This document shows, piece after piece, positions 38,119 through 50,100 of a stretch of 64,000 nt of DNA. Source of the stretch: Onchidella celtica (Eukaryota; Mollusca; Gastropoda; Systellommatophora; Onchidiidae). Each line of letters opens with the position of its first letter. The first letter of the stretch is position 1. The DNA lies in the NCBI GenBank assembly GCA_963931925.1, contig OZ007574.1:38805438-38869437 (forward strand). Direction: 5' to 3'. Below the pieces are notes generated by a model. It was not told the origin of the DNA. It saw only the letters and a program-made list of their open reading frames with translations, and did not search any database. A program made the translations under genes and the position numbers.

Positions 38119-41100
38119 ATGGAGGCGGCAGAGACGGTTAGTGTTGACACTGATACAACAGGGGATGATCCACTTCAGGATCTGACCGACGAACAACTTT
38201 ATCAGTTGGTAGAAGAAACTCTGTAAGTGTTTTCTTTATTAATGGGAAGGGAAAGACTTAACGCCCCATTTGCGGAATGCAGATGGCACGGGAGCAGGTC
38301 TCCGGAAAATAAGATTGTATAGTTCCCGTCATGCCTTTTCATCTGCGATAAGAGTCTAGGCCTATTTGGAATGCACTTATTTAGCAAAATTATTAATTTT
38401 TCACAGATTTCAAGTCTGAAAGTTTGTCCAAGTGTTAAAATAAACAAAGAAATTATAGAGACACTTCTCCTAGTCAACAAAACCAAGCAATTAGACCTTT
38501 AACTCTCAACCCAAATTTCACAATTTCTGTTCTTTTATTGTAAACTCGATCAGTTGTTACTCTGTAATCTGGTTATGTAACCTTTCAGAAATGAAATAAT
38601 AACTGTTGCCAACTGAATTCTTTATACTGGTGCATATAGATCTGAATAATTCTACAAAATATCATTTCAGAGAATTTTAAAACTTATACGTACTTTGTCA
38701 ACATTCCCTTCGGCTTCGGTTAGGATGAACAAGCTGCTTTCCAGAAGTTGGGAATGTGTATTTCTATGATTAATGAAAGTAGCAGTACTATAGAAACAAG
38801 ACAGAGGCTCCACTTAAACTAATTTATGAAGAGTTAACTATATGTTCTGTTTGTGTAGAATCTAGTCAAACTTTGTTATGGAAATTGATTGATAAATAGG
38901 TTAGAGTGGCACAAATTTATATTCACTGATAGGGTGCAAGATATGAATGATCTTTTTATTTTTGAAATTCATATTAGCTGAGCACTGACTACACAATTAT
39001 TTATTGTCAAATCTAAATTCACTTGTTGTAACTCTTTTATTACCTACTGAGATGAATATACATCTGAATGCCCAAGCCACACGATCAAATAGACCTTTAA
39101 TTTTTACCCAGTACTTTTAAGATTCTATATTGTAATACACAATTACATCCATGATGCATGGAAAAATCCTTGTATATTATATCTAAATCCCAGCATGTAT
39201 ATTTGCTGGCATTTGAAACTTTAAGATGCCTTTCTTTCAAATTCGTCTTTCCATCTTTATTGTGAAAATGTATAAAATTATTGTTGCTATTTTGAAAAGC
39301 AGGAGAAAATTGAAAATTGAGTCAAACTCTAAAGCAAAACCCTTGAATTGGCCTAAATTAGGAATGTGATTCATTAATTGGGATATTAATGGAAAATTAA
39401 TTTCCATCAGTGGGTATAATGTGTTCAAAATGAATTTTTTTTCTAACAGAGTGACTAATTTTTTACATATTTCACTAATAAGTAATATAACAGCATGACG
39501 GTACAGTGTGACACGCAAATTAGAATCTTTATTCATTTCTCTCTATAAAATTGTAGCATGAAGAAATAAAAAATTACTCCTGCATCTTTCACAGAGGCAA
39601 AAATAAATGTGGGCAAACTGTTTAAATGTATGTAGATCTTAAGAAGTTAGTAGGATTTGTAGAATGCACAAGCTAACGGTATCTTTTTCATCTCAAATTT
39701 TACAGACGAGCAAACGATGTTCTTGCAGCAGAAACTCAGATGTTTGAAAAATTCCTCGCTCGAGTTGAGCCCAAAGATATGCAAGGTGGATATGGATCAC
39801 ACGTATCAACCCCCGGGATGAGTGTGAGAGATGATAGAGCAGGTCGCAAGCGTTCCAAATCACGATCCAGTAATATGGATCGTTCACTGAGACTTAACGC
39901 TGAGCAAAAATGTGATATTGCCCAACGTGAAATTGAAGAACTGAGGGAGGAAATAGACAAATTGAAGGAGGATTCAGAAAAAGTTCTGGATACTTATAAG
40001 GTGAGGAAGAGAGGTCAAATTTTTAATTAATCAATAATATCAATGGCCATCATCATTTTCTTTTTCTATCTGAACTGTTGCCACACAGATGTTGAACAAT
40101 CTAAATTAGTGATACTGTAACAGCTGAGGTTGTTCTAGCACGTTATAGTAGGGGGGAGTTAGTTGATCTAACTACAACCCTTTAGAAAACGAAACTATTA
40201 CAGCTGTAAAATAAATAAACACGAGATCCGACGATAGATTAAATAATACTAAAGTTTAATAACTGTATAGTGAACAATAAAATACTAGGAAGACACCAGC
40301 GAAACTAAATATCTACGCCACACAAAAGGAAACTCACTTACTCACCGACCAACCACTCACACAGGTCTATATATATAAACATTCCTACAGAAAGTTCCCG
40401 AAATAAACGTTACCTTTGCCCTCGCACAAACTAACCAATCACGTATCAATACGTCATCAGGTTACATCACTCAAGGCCAAATCTGGCGTAAACATCCTTA
40501 TCCACAATGTTATCGAATATTCGGGAACATACTAATATTTACTGAACGAGTCAAAACATCTGACAACAAGCGAGCGAGGAAAAAAACTACTCACTAGAAA
40601 AGAAGGTCAGGTCACGGAGTACAGTACACTCTGGCGGTTGTCAACAATAAAATGGAAAAAGTAGTGGACACATGCTCAGCCACCAGCACAACAACAAAAC
40701 CGGGGGAGGGCAAGGGGTAGCCCGCAGATGCTACACAACTCCCCAATTTAAGTTGAATATCTTTCAACTCCAAAAACATTATACAGCGTCTGCACTATCG
40801 TGAAATAATCTTATAGCACTCCCAATCTCACAAAGGTAGTTGCTAATTCTATTACAATTAATAACAATTTCAGTGTCTTCCCGAATGTCATCACAAATAC
40901 AATACAATGCAGTGTACTTTGCATCACTAATACCATAACTAATACAATACCGTCATTGCTTCCCAATAGTAAACAGTAGGCCTACTAGTCAAAATAACAC
41001 AACGCCACCACTGTGGTGAAACAATGGTCAATGATATTATTACAAATCATATAAGGTGAAACAATGGCCCATCGTTTACATAATGCTTCGTGCACGAGCC

Positions 41101-44100
41101 ATAGCATATAACTTGTACATAACATGGTTATCTCCAAAATGTATAACTCATACGTACAATGGCAAAATACCAATACATACCGACCACTGATCAGGGTCTT
41201 TCTTCATCATATTAGGTCAAAACAAGTTACAACAATGCAATATAACACAAACACTGCTTGCTCGCAATCCCCATTTGGGTTATATTTTCCAAAAATTACA
41301 CCAAGTTCCATTGGTAACTAATATGACATAGCATAAAATCAAAGTGTGACTAACACATCATGACTCTCTATCAGCCATCAATTCAATATTCAGTCACAGA
41401 TGAACTATGTCCCCAATTACAGTACAATACTGCCGTCCTAGAAATTCATCTAGTAGGCAAAAGTATGGGTTACAATGCATTTCACTGATAGTGTACTACT
41501 TTAAAATACCCTGCTCAGGAAATCGGCACAGACATTTTCTCTGCCTTTTACGTAGTGAATCCTGAATCGATAAGACTGTAAAAATAAACTCCATCGTAAT
41601 AACATTGGACTGTCAAACTTGGCAGAGTTCAAAAACTCTAATGACCGATGGTCAGTTTGGAGCACAAACTCCTTTCCATACAAATACAAAGTAAACTTTT
41701 TTACAGCCCAAACAATAGCTAAACATTCGCGCTCTGAGACCGAATATTTTGTCTCACGAGGCAATAGCTTACGACTAGCATATGCCACAGGGTACAACTT
41801 TCCCTCGTGTTCCTGCATAAGACTAGCGCCTAATCCGCGATCTGATGCATCAGTTGCTAAGACAAACTCTTTGGAAAAATCTGGCAAACATAACACGGGT
41901 TTGGAGATAATGACATTCTTCAAAAGGTGTACGCTTTCTCCTGCGTTTCATCCCACTGAACTATATTGGGCTGACCCTTTCTAAGTAAATCAGACAATGG
42001 TGATGCAATCGCTGAAAAGTTAGGAATAAATTCATGGTAATATCCCACTAATCCTAAGAATGCTTTCACTTCCTTCTTAGTGGTGGGTCTGGGTGCGTCT
42101 CGTACCTTACATACATTCTCTTCTAACAGGCCAATCATACCTTCTCCCACTAAGTGTCCAACAAAGTCTACTTCAGACGTTCCAATCAGACACTTCGATG
42201 GTCTTGCAGTTAATCCAGCTTGGTCCATCCTCTGCAGTAAGTCCTTGAGAGTCTTCACATGCTCGTCGAATGTCTCTGTATGAATCAGCAGGTCGTCCAC
42301 ATATGCTGTCACATTGTTCATTCCACGGATCAATGGCTTTACGATCCTGTTCAGCGTGGCTCCTGAGTTCATCATCCCAAAAGGCATCCGAATGAATTCA
42401 TAGTGTTCGCCCATGGTGACGAACGCCGTCTTGGGAATGTCTTGCTCTCGAACTTTCACTTGCCAGTATCCCTTGCTCAGGTCAATCCGAGAGAATAATT
42501 TTCCTCTCGAGAGACTCTGAAACACTTCTAATGGCGCTGCTGTCGAATGAGGGTCGAATACTGTGATCTTGTTTAACCTCCTGTAGTCGATGCAGACTCG
42601 GTTGGATCCGTCCTTCTTCTTGACGGCAACAATAGGTGAAGCATAACCTGATGAGCTCCTTCGAATGATGCCCAGCCGTTCCATGGTGCTAAGCTCCTCC
42701 TTCAATGAGTCGCGCATAGCGTAGGGCACCGGGTATGGTCGTTGACGAACTGGTACTTCTGTCGTCAGGTCGATGCGATGTTCACCCAACTGACAGCATC
42801 CAGGGAGATTGGTGAAGACATGCTGGTAATTCTTCACCACATCGCAGAGTTCTTGACGTTGTTCCGATGTCAGTTGCGTTCCATACTGGACATCTCTGTA
42901 GCCTTCATTCTGGTCCCAGCTTCCTAGGTCGGCAAGGTCCTCCGTCGTTCCACCGTTGTCGCCTTCCAGGTCTCAGTCCTCGATGATTGTCATGCCAGCT
43001 GACTCCACGGGTTGTCTCTTGTCCATCATGTCGTCCTCTGCCAGTACAGTCTCAGCACTATCACCGCCGCCGTCCTTTATGGCGTTGACATGTTCAGGCG
43101 TGGTATCTCTCCTACTGTTGTCCATCCCACACATCTCGGTCACAATAGGTCTCGGTTCCATTGCCACTGCTGCTGCTTTTGACGTCCTTGGAATGTATCT
43201 CTTGAGGAGGTTGGCGTGCAAGGTCTTTTCTTTTGCACCCATCTTGACTCTATAGTCGTTGACACCGACAACTGAGACTACCTTATATGGTCCCTTCCAT
43301 TGGACTAGGAGCTTGTTAGTGTTCGTCGGCAGTAGCACCAACACTTCATCTCCGGGGCGGAACTTCCTCTCTCGCGCCTTCCGGTCGTAGTAGGTCTTCT
43401 GTCTACCTTGAGCCTTGGAGAGTTCTTCCGTCGCTAACTTCCATGTGTCCTCCAGCCTCTCACGTAGTTCCATGACGTACTGGTAACTGGTCTTCGTGTC
43501 CGGCTCCTCTACGTCCTTGGTCCATAGTTGTCGTAAGATGTGCATTGGTCCTCTCACAGTTCTCCCATACAGCAACTCGAATGGGGCAAACTTGGTCGAC
43601 TCTTGGGGAACTTCACGATATGCGAAGAGCAGCGGGTTGATGTATCTGTGCCACTGCTTGGGTTGCTCTGCGCACAGTCGCCTTAAGGTCTTCTTCAGTG
43701 TGCCGTTAAATCGCTCCACCAACCCGTTGCACATAGGGTGGTAGACTGTAGTGGTCGACTGTCGAATTCCCAGTAGTCTATTCGTTTCCTTCATGACATC
43801 TGACATAAACTGGGTCCCTTGGTCCGACAAGATCTCTTCGGGCACACCCAAACGGCTGTAGATGTTCACTAAGGCTTCTGCTACCGTTTCTGCGTCGATC
43901 TTCTTCAAGGGTGTGGCTTCGGGGTAACGAGTAGCGTAGTCTATGTACACCAGGATATACCGATGTCCACCTTCCCTTGGGGGGTCGATAGGTCCTACTA
44001 AGTCCACGGCCACTCGCCTAAATGGTACGTCCACTACTGGCATACTCTGCAGGTGCACCTTTGGGGTCGCTCCTTTGTTCACTGTCCTCTGGCATATGTC

Positions 44101-47100
44101 GCATGAGCGGCAGTATCTCGCGACGTCACCTTCAATTCCAGGCCAATAAAAATTGCTCATAACTCTGTCTTTGGTTTTCTTCACGCCGAGGTGTCCTCCG
44201 ACGATCGAGTCGTGGGCTACACTCAGTACATACTCTCTCAGTTTCTCGGGTAGTACCACTTGCCTTATAACCGTCGCCTGTCTCAGGTCCTTGTAGATCC
44301 GGTACAGTACTCCTCCATGTTTCTCAAAATGAACAGATTTATTGCCTCTATTAGTTGGGATCTTCTTCTGCTCTAACTTCCTAATGACTTCGTCTTCTTC
44401 TTGGAGTCGGATAAGTTCCTCTCTATCCACTCCCGCGTGCCGTTCTGCCCTCGGCACCTTCAGCGACGTAGACCGGTCCTTCCTCTTCTCCTGGGCCCTC
44501 GTGGTCACCGCTCCTACCATCACCTCAGTATCAGGGTCGTACGGATCCTTCGCTCCGTCCACGTTCCCGACCACTAGGTCGCAGATGGTCTCCGGGAGAC
44601 ACAGCGCCGTCACTTTGCCCGTCAGGTAAGGCGTCTTCACGTCGATAACGGCTTCCTCCGCCGCTAGCAAGGAGTTATCGATCCTCGCGATAAGTTTCTT
44701 CCCACCGGTGAGCTGTCCGTCGTCCACCAGTGCTCGCCGCACCACTACACCTTCACAGCCGGTATCTCTTAGGACATCTACCGCTCGATTTCCAATCAAG
44801 CCCTTCATCACTGGTAACTTCAGTTTCTCCACGGTCCTTCCGTCACTGCATCCTCCGCAAGTAACAGGCACCGCTAACTGTAGCTTCCCGTCCTTCATTA
44901 CCGCTTGAACATTGATGCTGGTGTCAGCCGTCGTCGCATCCTGTCTCGACGACTCGTCCGCCGCTATCACTACGGCCGCCGCCGCCTTGTTCGGCTTGCC
45001 TCGTCCCATATCCTTCTGGGCTGGACACATCCTCCGAACGTGGCCTGGCTTTCCACAAAGGTAACATTTCAACTCACCTTTGTCGTTTAACTTTGCACGA
45101 CACTCCGTCGCCTTGTGTCCCGGCCTCTGGCACCTATGGCAGACCTGTGGGCTTCTGTCTCCGTTGGGCCTCTGTCGCACTGGCCGGCTCTGCAGTCTGG
45201 CGCTCCCGCTGAGCGTCCGGTTCCTCGCTACCAGGTACGCCTCCGCTGAATCTGCGATGTCCTGTAGCGTCTTTGGTTTCCTCTCCCTCACATGGGTTGC
45301 AAGGTCTGGTGGGCAGGCATCCATAAATTGCTCTCTGACGAACAGATCTCTCACTCCTTCGTAGGTCTCCTCCGTCTTCGACAGCTTTATCCACCTCTCT
45401 AAATAGGTCTTGATCCTGGTCAAAAACATTCCAACATCTTCTCCATCTTCAGGCTTACCTTGTCTGAACATGAGTCTGTATCCGTCCTCTGACAGGTTGT
45501 ACCTCTTCTGCAACGCTTCCTTGACCTTGTCGTAGTCCTTGGCTTCGTCGATCGGTAGTCTGCAGAAGCACTCCAAAGCTCTCCCGGTCAGCAGGGCAGA
45601 CAGTGATGTCGTCCAGGTGGATCTGGGCCATTCAGCTGTCTCGGCAAACCTCTCAAACCGCAGCAACCAGCTATCCAGATCGTCCTTCTTGTCCTGAAAT
45701 GCAGGTAGCTTGGGTCTCTTAGAACTGGCGTGGTCGTCGGTCTTCTGCGCTGAGTCGTTGCCTCCACGTTGCTGGCGCATCCTCTCTATCTCCAACTCGT
45801 GGTTCATCTTTTCCCTTTCCAGCTGTCGTTCAGCCTCCTTCTCCTGTCGTTCAGCCTCCTTCTCCTGTCGTTCAGCCTCCTTCTCATGAGCCTGTCGTTC
45901 AGCCTCCTTCTCCTGTCGTTGAGCCTCCAGCTGTCTTTCTCTTTCTAGGCCTTCACGGAGGTAGTCCCGTCTCTCCTGCCCAGTGAGCTCCATAGCGTCC
46001 GCTTCCTGGCTAAGCCTTCCAATAACCTCCGACATGTTGTAGATAGCTTGTCGATGATATTCTACAATAAACTATGTAAATAAATCTAGTAATTTTGATC
46101 TGGTCCGCTCGAATATGGTCGGATCCCGGACGAGCCCCCAATATGTAACAGCTGAGGTTGTTCTAGCACGTTATAGTAGGGGGGAGTTAGTTGATCTAAC
46201 TACAACCCTTTAGAAAACGAAACTATTACAGCTGTAAAATAAATAAACACGAGATCCGACGATAGATTAAATAATACTAAAGTTTAATAACTGTATAGTG
46301 AACAATAAAATACTAGGAAGACACCAGCGAAACTAAATATCTACGCCACACAAAAGGAAACTCACTTACTCACCGACCAACCACTCACACAGGTCTATAT
46401 ATATAAACATTCCTACAGAAAGTTCCCGAAATAAACGTTACCTTTGCCCTCGCACAAACTAACCAATCACGTATCAATACGTCATCAGGTTACATCACTC
46501 AAGGCCAAATCTGGCGTAAACATCCTTATCCACAATGTTATCGAATATTCGGGAACATACTAATATTTACTGAACGAGTCAAAACATCTGACAACAAGCG
46601 AGCGAGGAAAAAAACTACTCACTAGAAAAGAAGGTCAGGTCACGGAGTACAGTACACTCTGGCGGTTGTCAACAATAAAATGGAAAAAGTAGTGGACACA
46701 TGCTCAGCCACCAGCACAACAACAAAACCGGGGGAGGGCAAGGGGTAGCCCGCAGATGCTACAGATACGTGAAAGAAAATTTCATAAAAAAAATAAGCTA
46801 TGATTAAACATACCATCCTGAAAGTACATTGTTTCATTTCTGGAAAGATTCAGTGAAAGAAGTTTTCAGTACAGTGGACCATCATATTTAACGACACTGC
46901 TAATAAAAGAAACCTTTGCCAACAACGAGAACAATAAAAATCCCCATTTTTTTCTGCTTTATGAGCTATATTATTATAAAATACTTGAATAACGGCAATC
47001 GCTAATCAAAGCACCTGCTATAGAGAGAGGAATAATTTTGAGTGCATACTGCAAGTGGTGGGGGGTGGCCGCCAGAACAGCATGTATTATTCTTTATTTG

Positions 47101-50100
47101 TTACTAGCCGCCCACCATGCCCGCCTTGTGAGTAGTGGCCCCACCTGGCCACCACTCGCTCAGGCTTTCTTTCCCTACTGACCGCATGCTGTGACCGCAC
47201 ACTACATGCAGTCAGTTCGAAGGGATGACTCATCACTCATTGATGCAAACTATATGGGACAGGTCATGTAGGTTACAGCCGTGTAGCATTGTCAGACACA
47301 TGCACTATCTGGTCACTACATGTGATGTGCAATAACTATTACGTGTTGCAAGGTCACTTATCATCACTAATCGCAGCGTGGCATGTGCTCTTTGTCTACG
47401 CCGGGCTTCGTGACTACATGCTTACACTCCCTGTGCCACAAACGCGTGGCTAGTCTGTTTCTATACTTTGAATGATACAGCAGGAGAAACCACCGGAAAC
47501 AAACATACTCTCTGTCTCTAACTTTTGCATCTGACTCCTTTCGTAATTTGATAGAAACATGGCTACCGTCAGCACAAAAAGAAAAAATTAAGTTACCGAT
47601 ATGAAGGCCAAGATCTGTTGTCATTTTTATATTATGTATAGGTTGATGTACAGGTCATGTTAACCAAGGAGGTAACCATAACAAATTGTGGGGTATTTTA
47701 AACCCTTTATACCTTGCTTTTTGTGCTCTTTCCTGGAATAGCAAGACCTCAGATGTAACGAGACATGTTTTGGTGGAACATGAGCTCTCATAACCAAGTT
47801 CCACTGAATAAAGTTGATTTGCCTTTTGAATGCCCCGGCGTATCTGATAATTTTCTCATGTTACATTGTATAAATCATGACTGTTAAATGTCTGTGTAAC
47901 TAATAGGATGATATTTATTTTTGTCGCTATTTTTCAGGCAATACTGGAAGAAGCCGAAATGCGCCTCTCTGAAATGAAGAAAGAATCCTATGAATTCGAA
48001 AGAGATATCTTGAAGGGCTCTGTAAATCACCGCACCAATAAAGTCATCGCAGAGAAGTGCATGAGATACTTTGAAGACAAATTAAGAGCCAGGGTGAGTA
48101 TGAAATTAGGTAGATCTACATTTGTCTAGTCCTGTGAACATCACTAACCTTATACCATCATGGCACCATTATAAAGTTCTTAAGAAGATATGTTGTCTCA
48201 TACATGAATTTAAAGTTTATAATGAAGTGTGTAGTTCTCCTCTTCAGTAAAGTTTGTGTGAACTTGCGTGTATCACATTGCAAATACATAAAAATGACAG
48301 TGATTGTTTCTAAGTCAAACCTTTTTCTCACACCCAAGTGTGATTTTGCATAAGAACTTCTTCATCTTTATGAAAAGTAATTATGATGCTGACACTATAC
48401 ATGACATTGACAATGATATGATCCAGCACAAGTTTGCATGCTTGGCTGAGATGCAGAATCAGATTAAAAGCAAATAATATCAAGGTTTTGTGTTCTATTT
48501 TTTTTTTTTTTTGATTTTAATTTATTTTTGATAGTGTTATAAAATTATGTCAAACCTATGGTGTTGAGTTTCAAATCAGTGTCAACAAAATCACTACTTT
48601 TACTCCCAGTACTGAGAACCAGTTAATAAATTACAAGCGTCATGGCTAAGAAAAGAAAAATCAGATGATGTAGATATGAATAAGAATTTGTCTTTTATTA
48701 TTTTCTGTTTCGGTGAGTTTCTGTAGTACTAGGTCTGAAAAGCTTGGATGAGACTAATTTTAAAAAAAAAAAAAAAAAAAAAAAGTCTCATCCAAGCTCA
48801 CTGCAGTGACCCCTCTTCCACAGCAAAATCTGATGCACTGCGTGCATGTAAGGGTGTACTCCAGAAGAAGCTGAGGAAAATGAAAAATGACTGGCTTGAA
48901 GAGCGAGTAAGAGAAACTCAGAAATATGCCGACACAAACAACACTAGAAAGTTCTTTGAGAGCCTCCGAGCTGTGTTTGGACCATCCCGCTCTGGCACTA
49001 CGCCACTTCTTGCGTCAGATGGTTCAACACGCATTGTTGAATTGAATGCCATAATTCAGCGTTGGGCAGAACATTTCGGAGGTGTGCTAAATCGGCCATC
49101 AAATATAAATACTGAGTCCATTGACCGCCTCCCTCAGACTCCTATTAATGCAGCTCTTGCCAAGCCATTCACAGCAAATGAGACCCGAACTGCCACAAAT
49201 CAGATGGCCTTTAACAAATCACCAGGCGTGGATTCAATTCCTGCTGAGGTGTATGCCTTCGGTGGAGAAAAGCTTATTGAAAGGCTGACCGAGTTGTTCA
49301 ATCATATGTTGAAAGCAGGGAAGCTGCCACAGGACTTCAAAGATGCTTCAATCATCCATCTGTACAAAAACAAAGGGGACAGCCAAGTCTGTGACAACCA
49401 TCGGGGAATCTCTCTACTTTCAATTGCTGGCAAAATATTGGCAAGAATGCTTCTGAATCGCCTTCTTGATCACCTCTCGTCAAATGACTTGCTTCCCGAG
49501 AGCCAATGTGGCTTTCGTAAAGAGAGGGGAACGGCGGATATGATTTTTGCTGCCAGACAGATTCAGGAAAAATGCATGGAACAAAATAAAGCGCTGTATA
49601 TCACATTTGTTGACCTCACAAAAGCATTTGACACAGTGTGTCGTGAAGGCCTCTGGAAAATCCTGGCGAAGTTTGGGTGTCCACCCGAATTCATCACAAT
49701 AGTGCGCCAGTTTCATGATGGCATGCAAGCTGCAGTCAAAAGCAACGGCAGTGTTTCAGAGCCCTTTGCTGTCACAAATGGGGTAAAACAGGGTTGTGTC
49801 TTAGCCCCAACTCTGTTTAGCATCATGTTCTCTGCAATGCTACAAGAAGCCTTTAGCTCTCCTCCTCAAGGGGTAAGCATCAAGTACCGAACTGATGGCA
49901 GTCTATTCAACCTCAGGAGACTTCAGGCAAAAACCAAAACCAAAAGTACTCAAGTCTGTGACCTACTATTTGCTGATGATTGTGCACTTCTGGCACACGA
50001 TGAGGATAGCATGCAAAACTGTGTTGATAAGTTCTCTAGTGCCTGTGACAACTTTGGCCTCACAATAAGCACAAAGAAGACGGAAGTGCTCCATCAGCCT

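Larger units (their letters stand above)
40116..46763 (-). mobile_element. Gmr1-type Ty3/gypsy LTR retrotransposon, young
   Basis: Element of 6648 bp with 620-bp LTRs that I find identical base by base and a perfect 5-bp duplication. It lies in antisense orientation in CCDC113 intron 2. Reading the minus strand the order is LTR, tRNA-Pro primer site, Gag, protease, integrase, reverse transcriptase, RNase H, polypurine tract, LTR. Ty3/gypsy elements normally place integrase last; integrase before RT is the hallmark of the Gmr1 group. The identical LTRs point to a very recent insertion. Two breaks interrupt an otherwise continuous reading frame: a TGA at 42973-42975 and a one-base shift near 41920-41930. 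Confidence 0.95.

Noticed and set aside
42973..46035. The Gmr1 order being produced by two overlapping or rearranged elements
   Set aside because: Both LTRs are identical, one target duplication encloses everything and the frame is shared across the INT-RT junction, so it is one element.
40116..46763. Treating the LTR element as an endogenous retrovirus because of its retrovirus-like primer site
   Set aside because: No envelope gene is visible, and the Gag, RT and integrase features are those of a gypsy-group retrotransposon. A tRNA-Pro primer site alone does not show viral origin.
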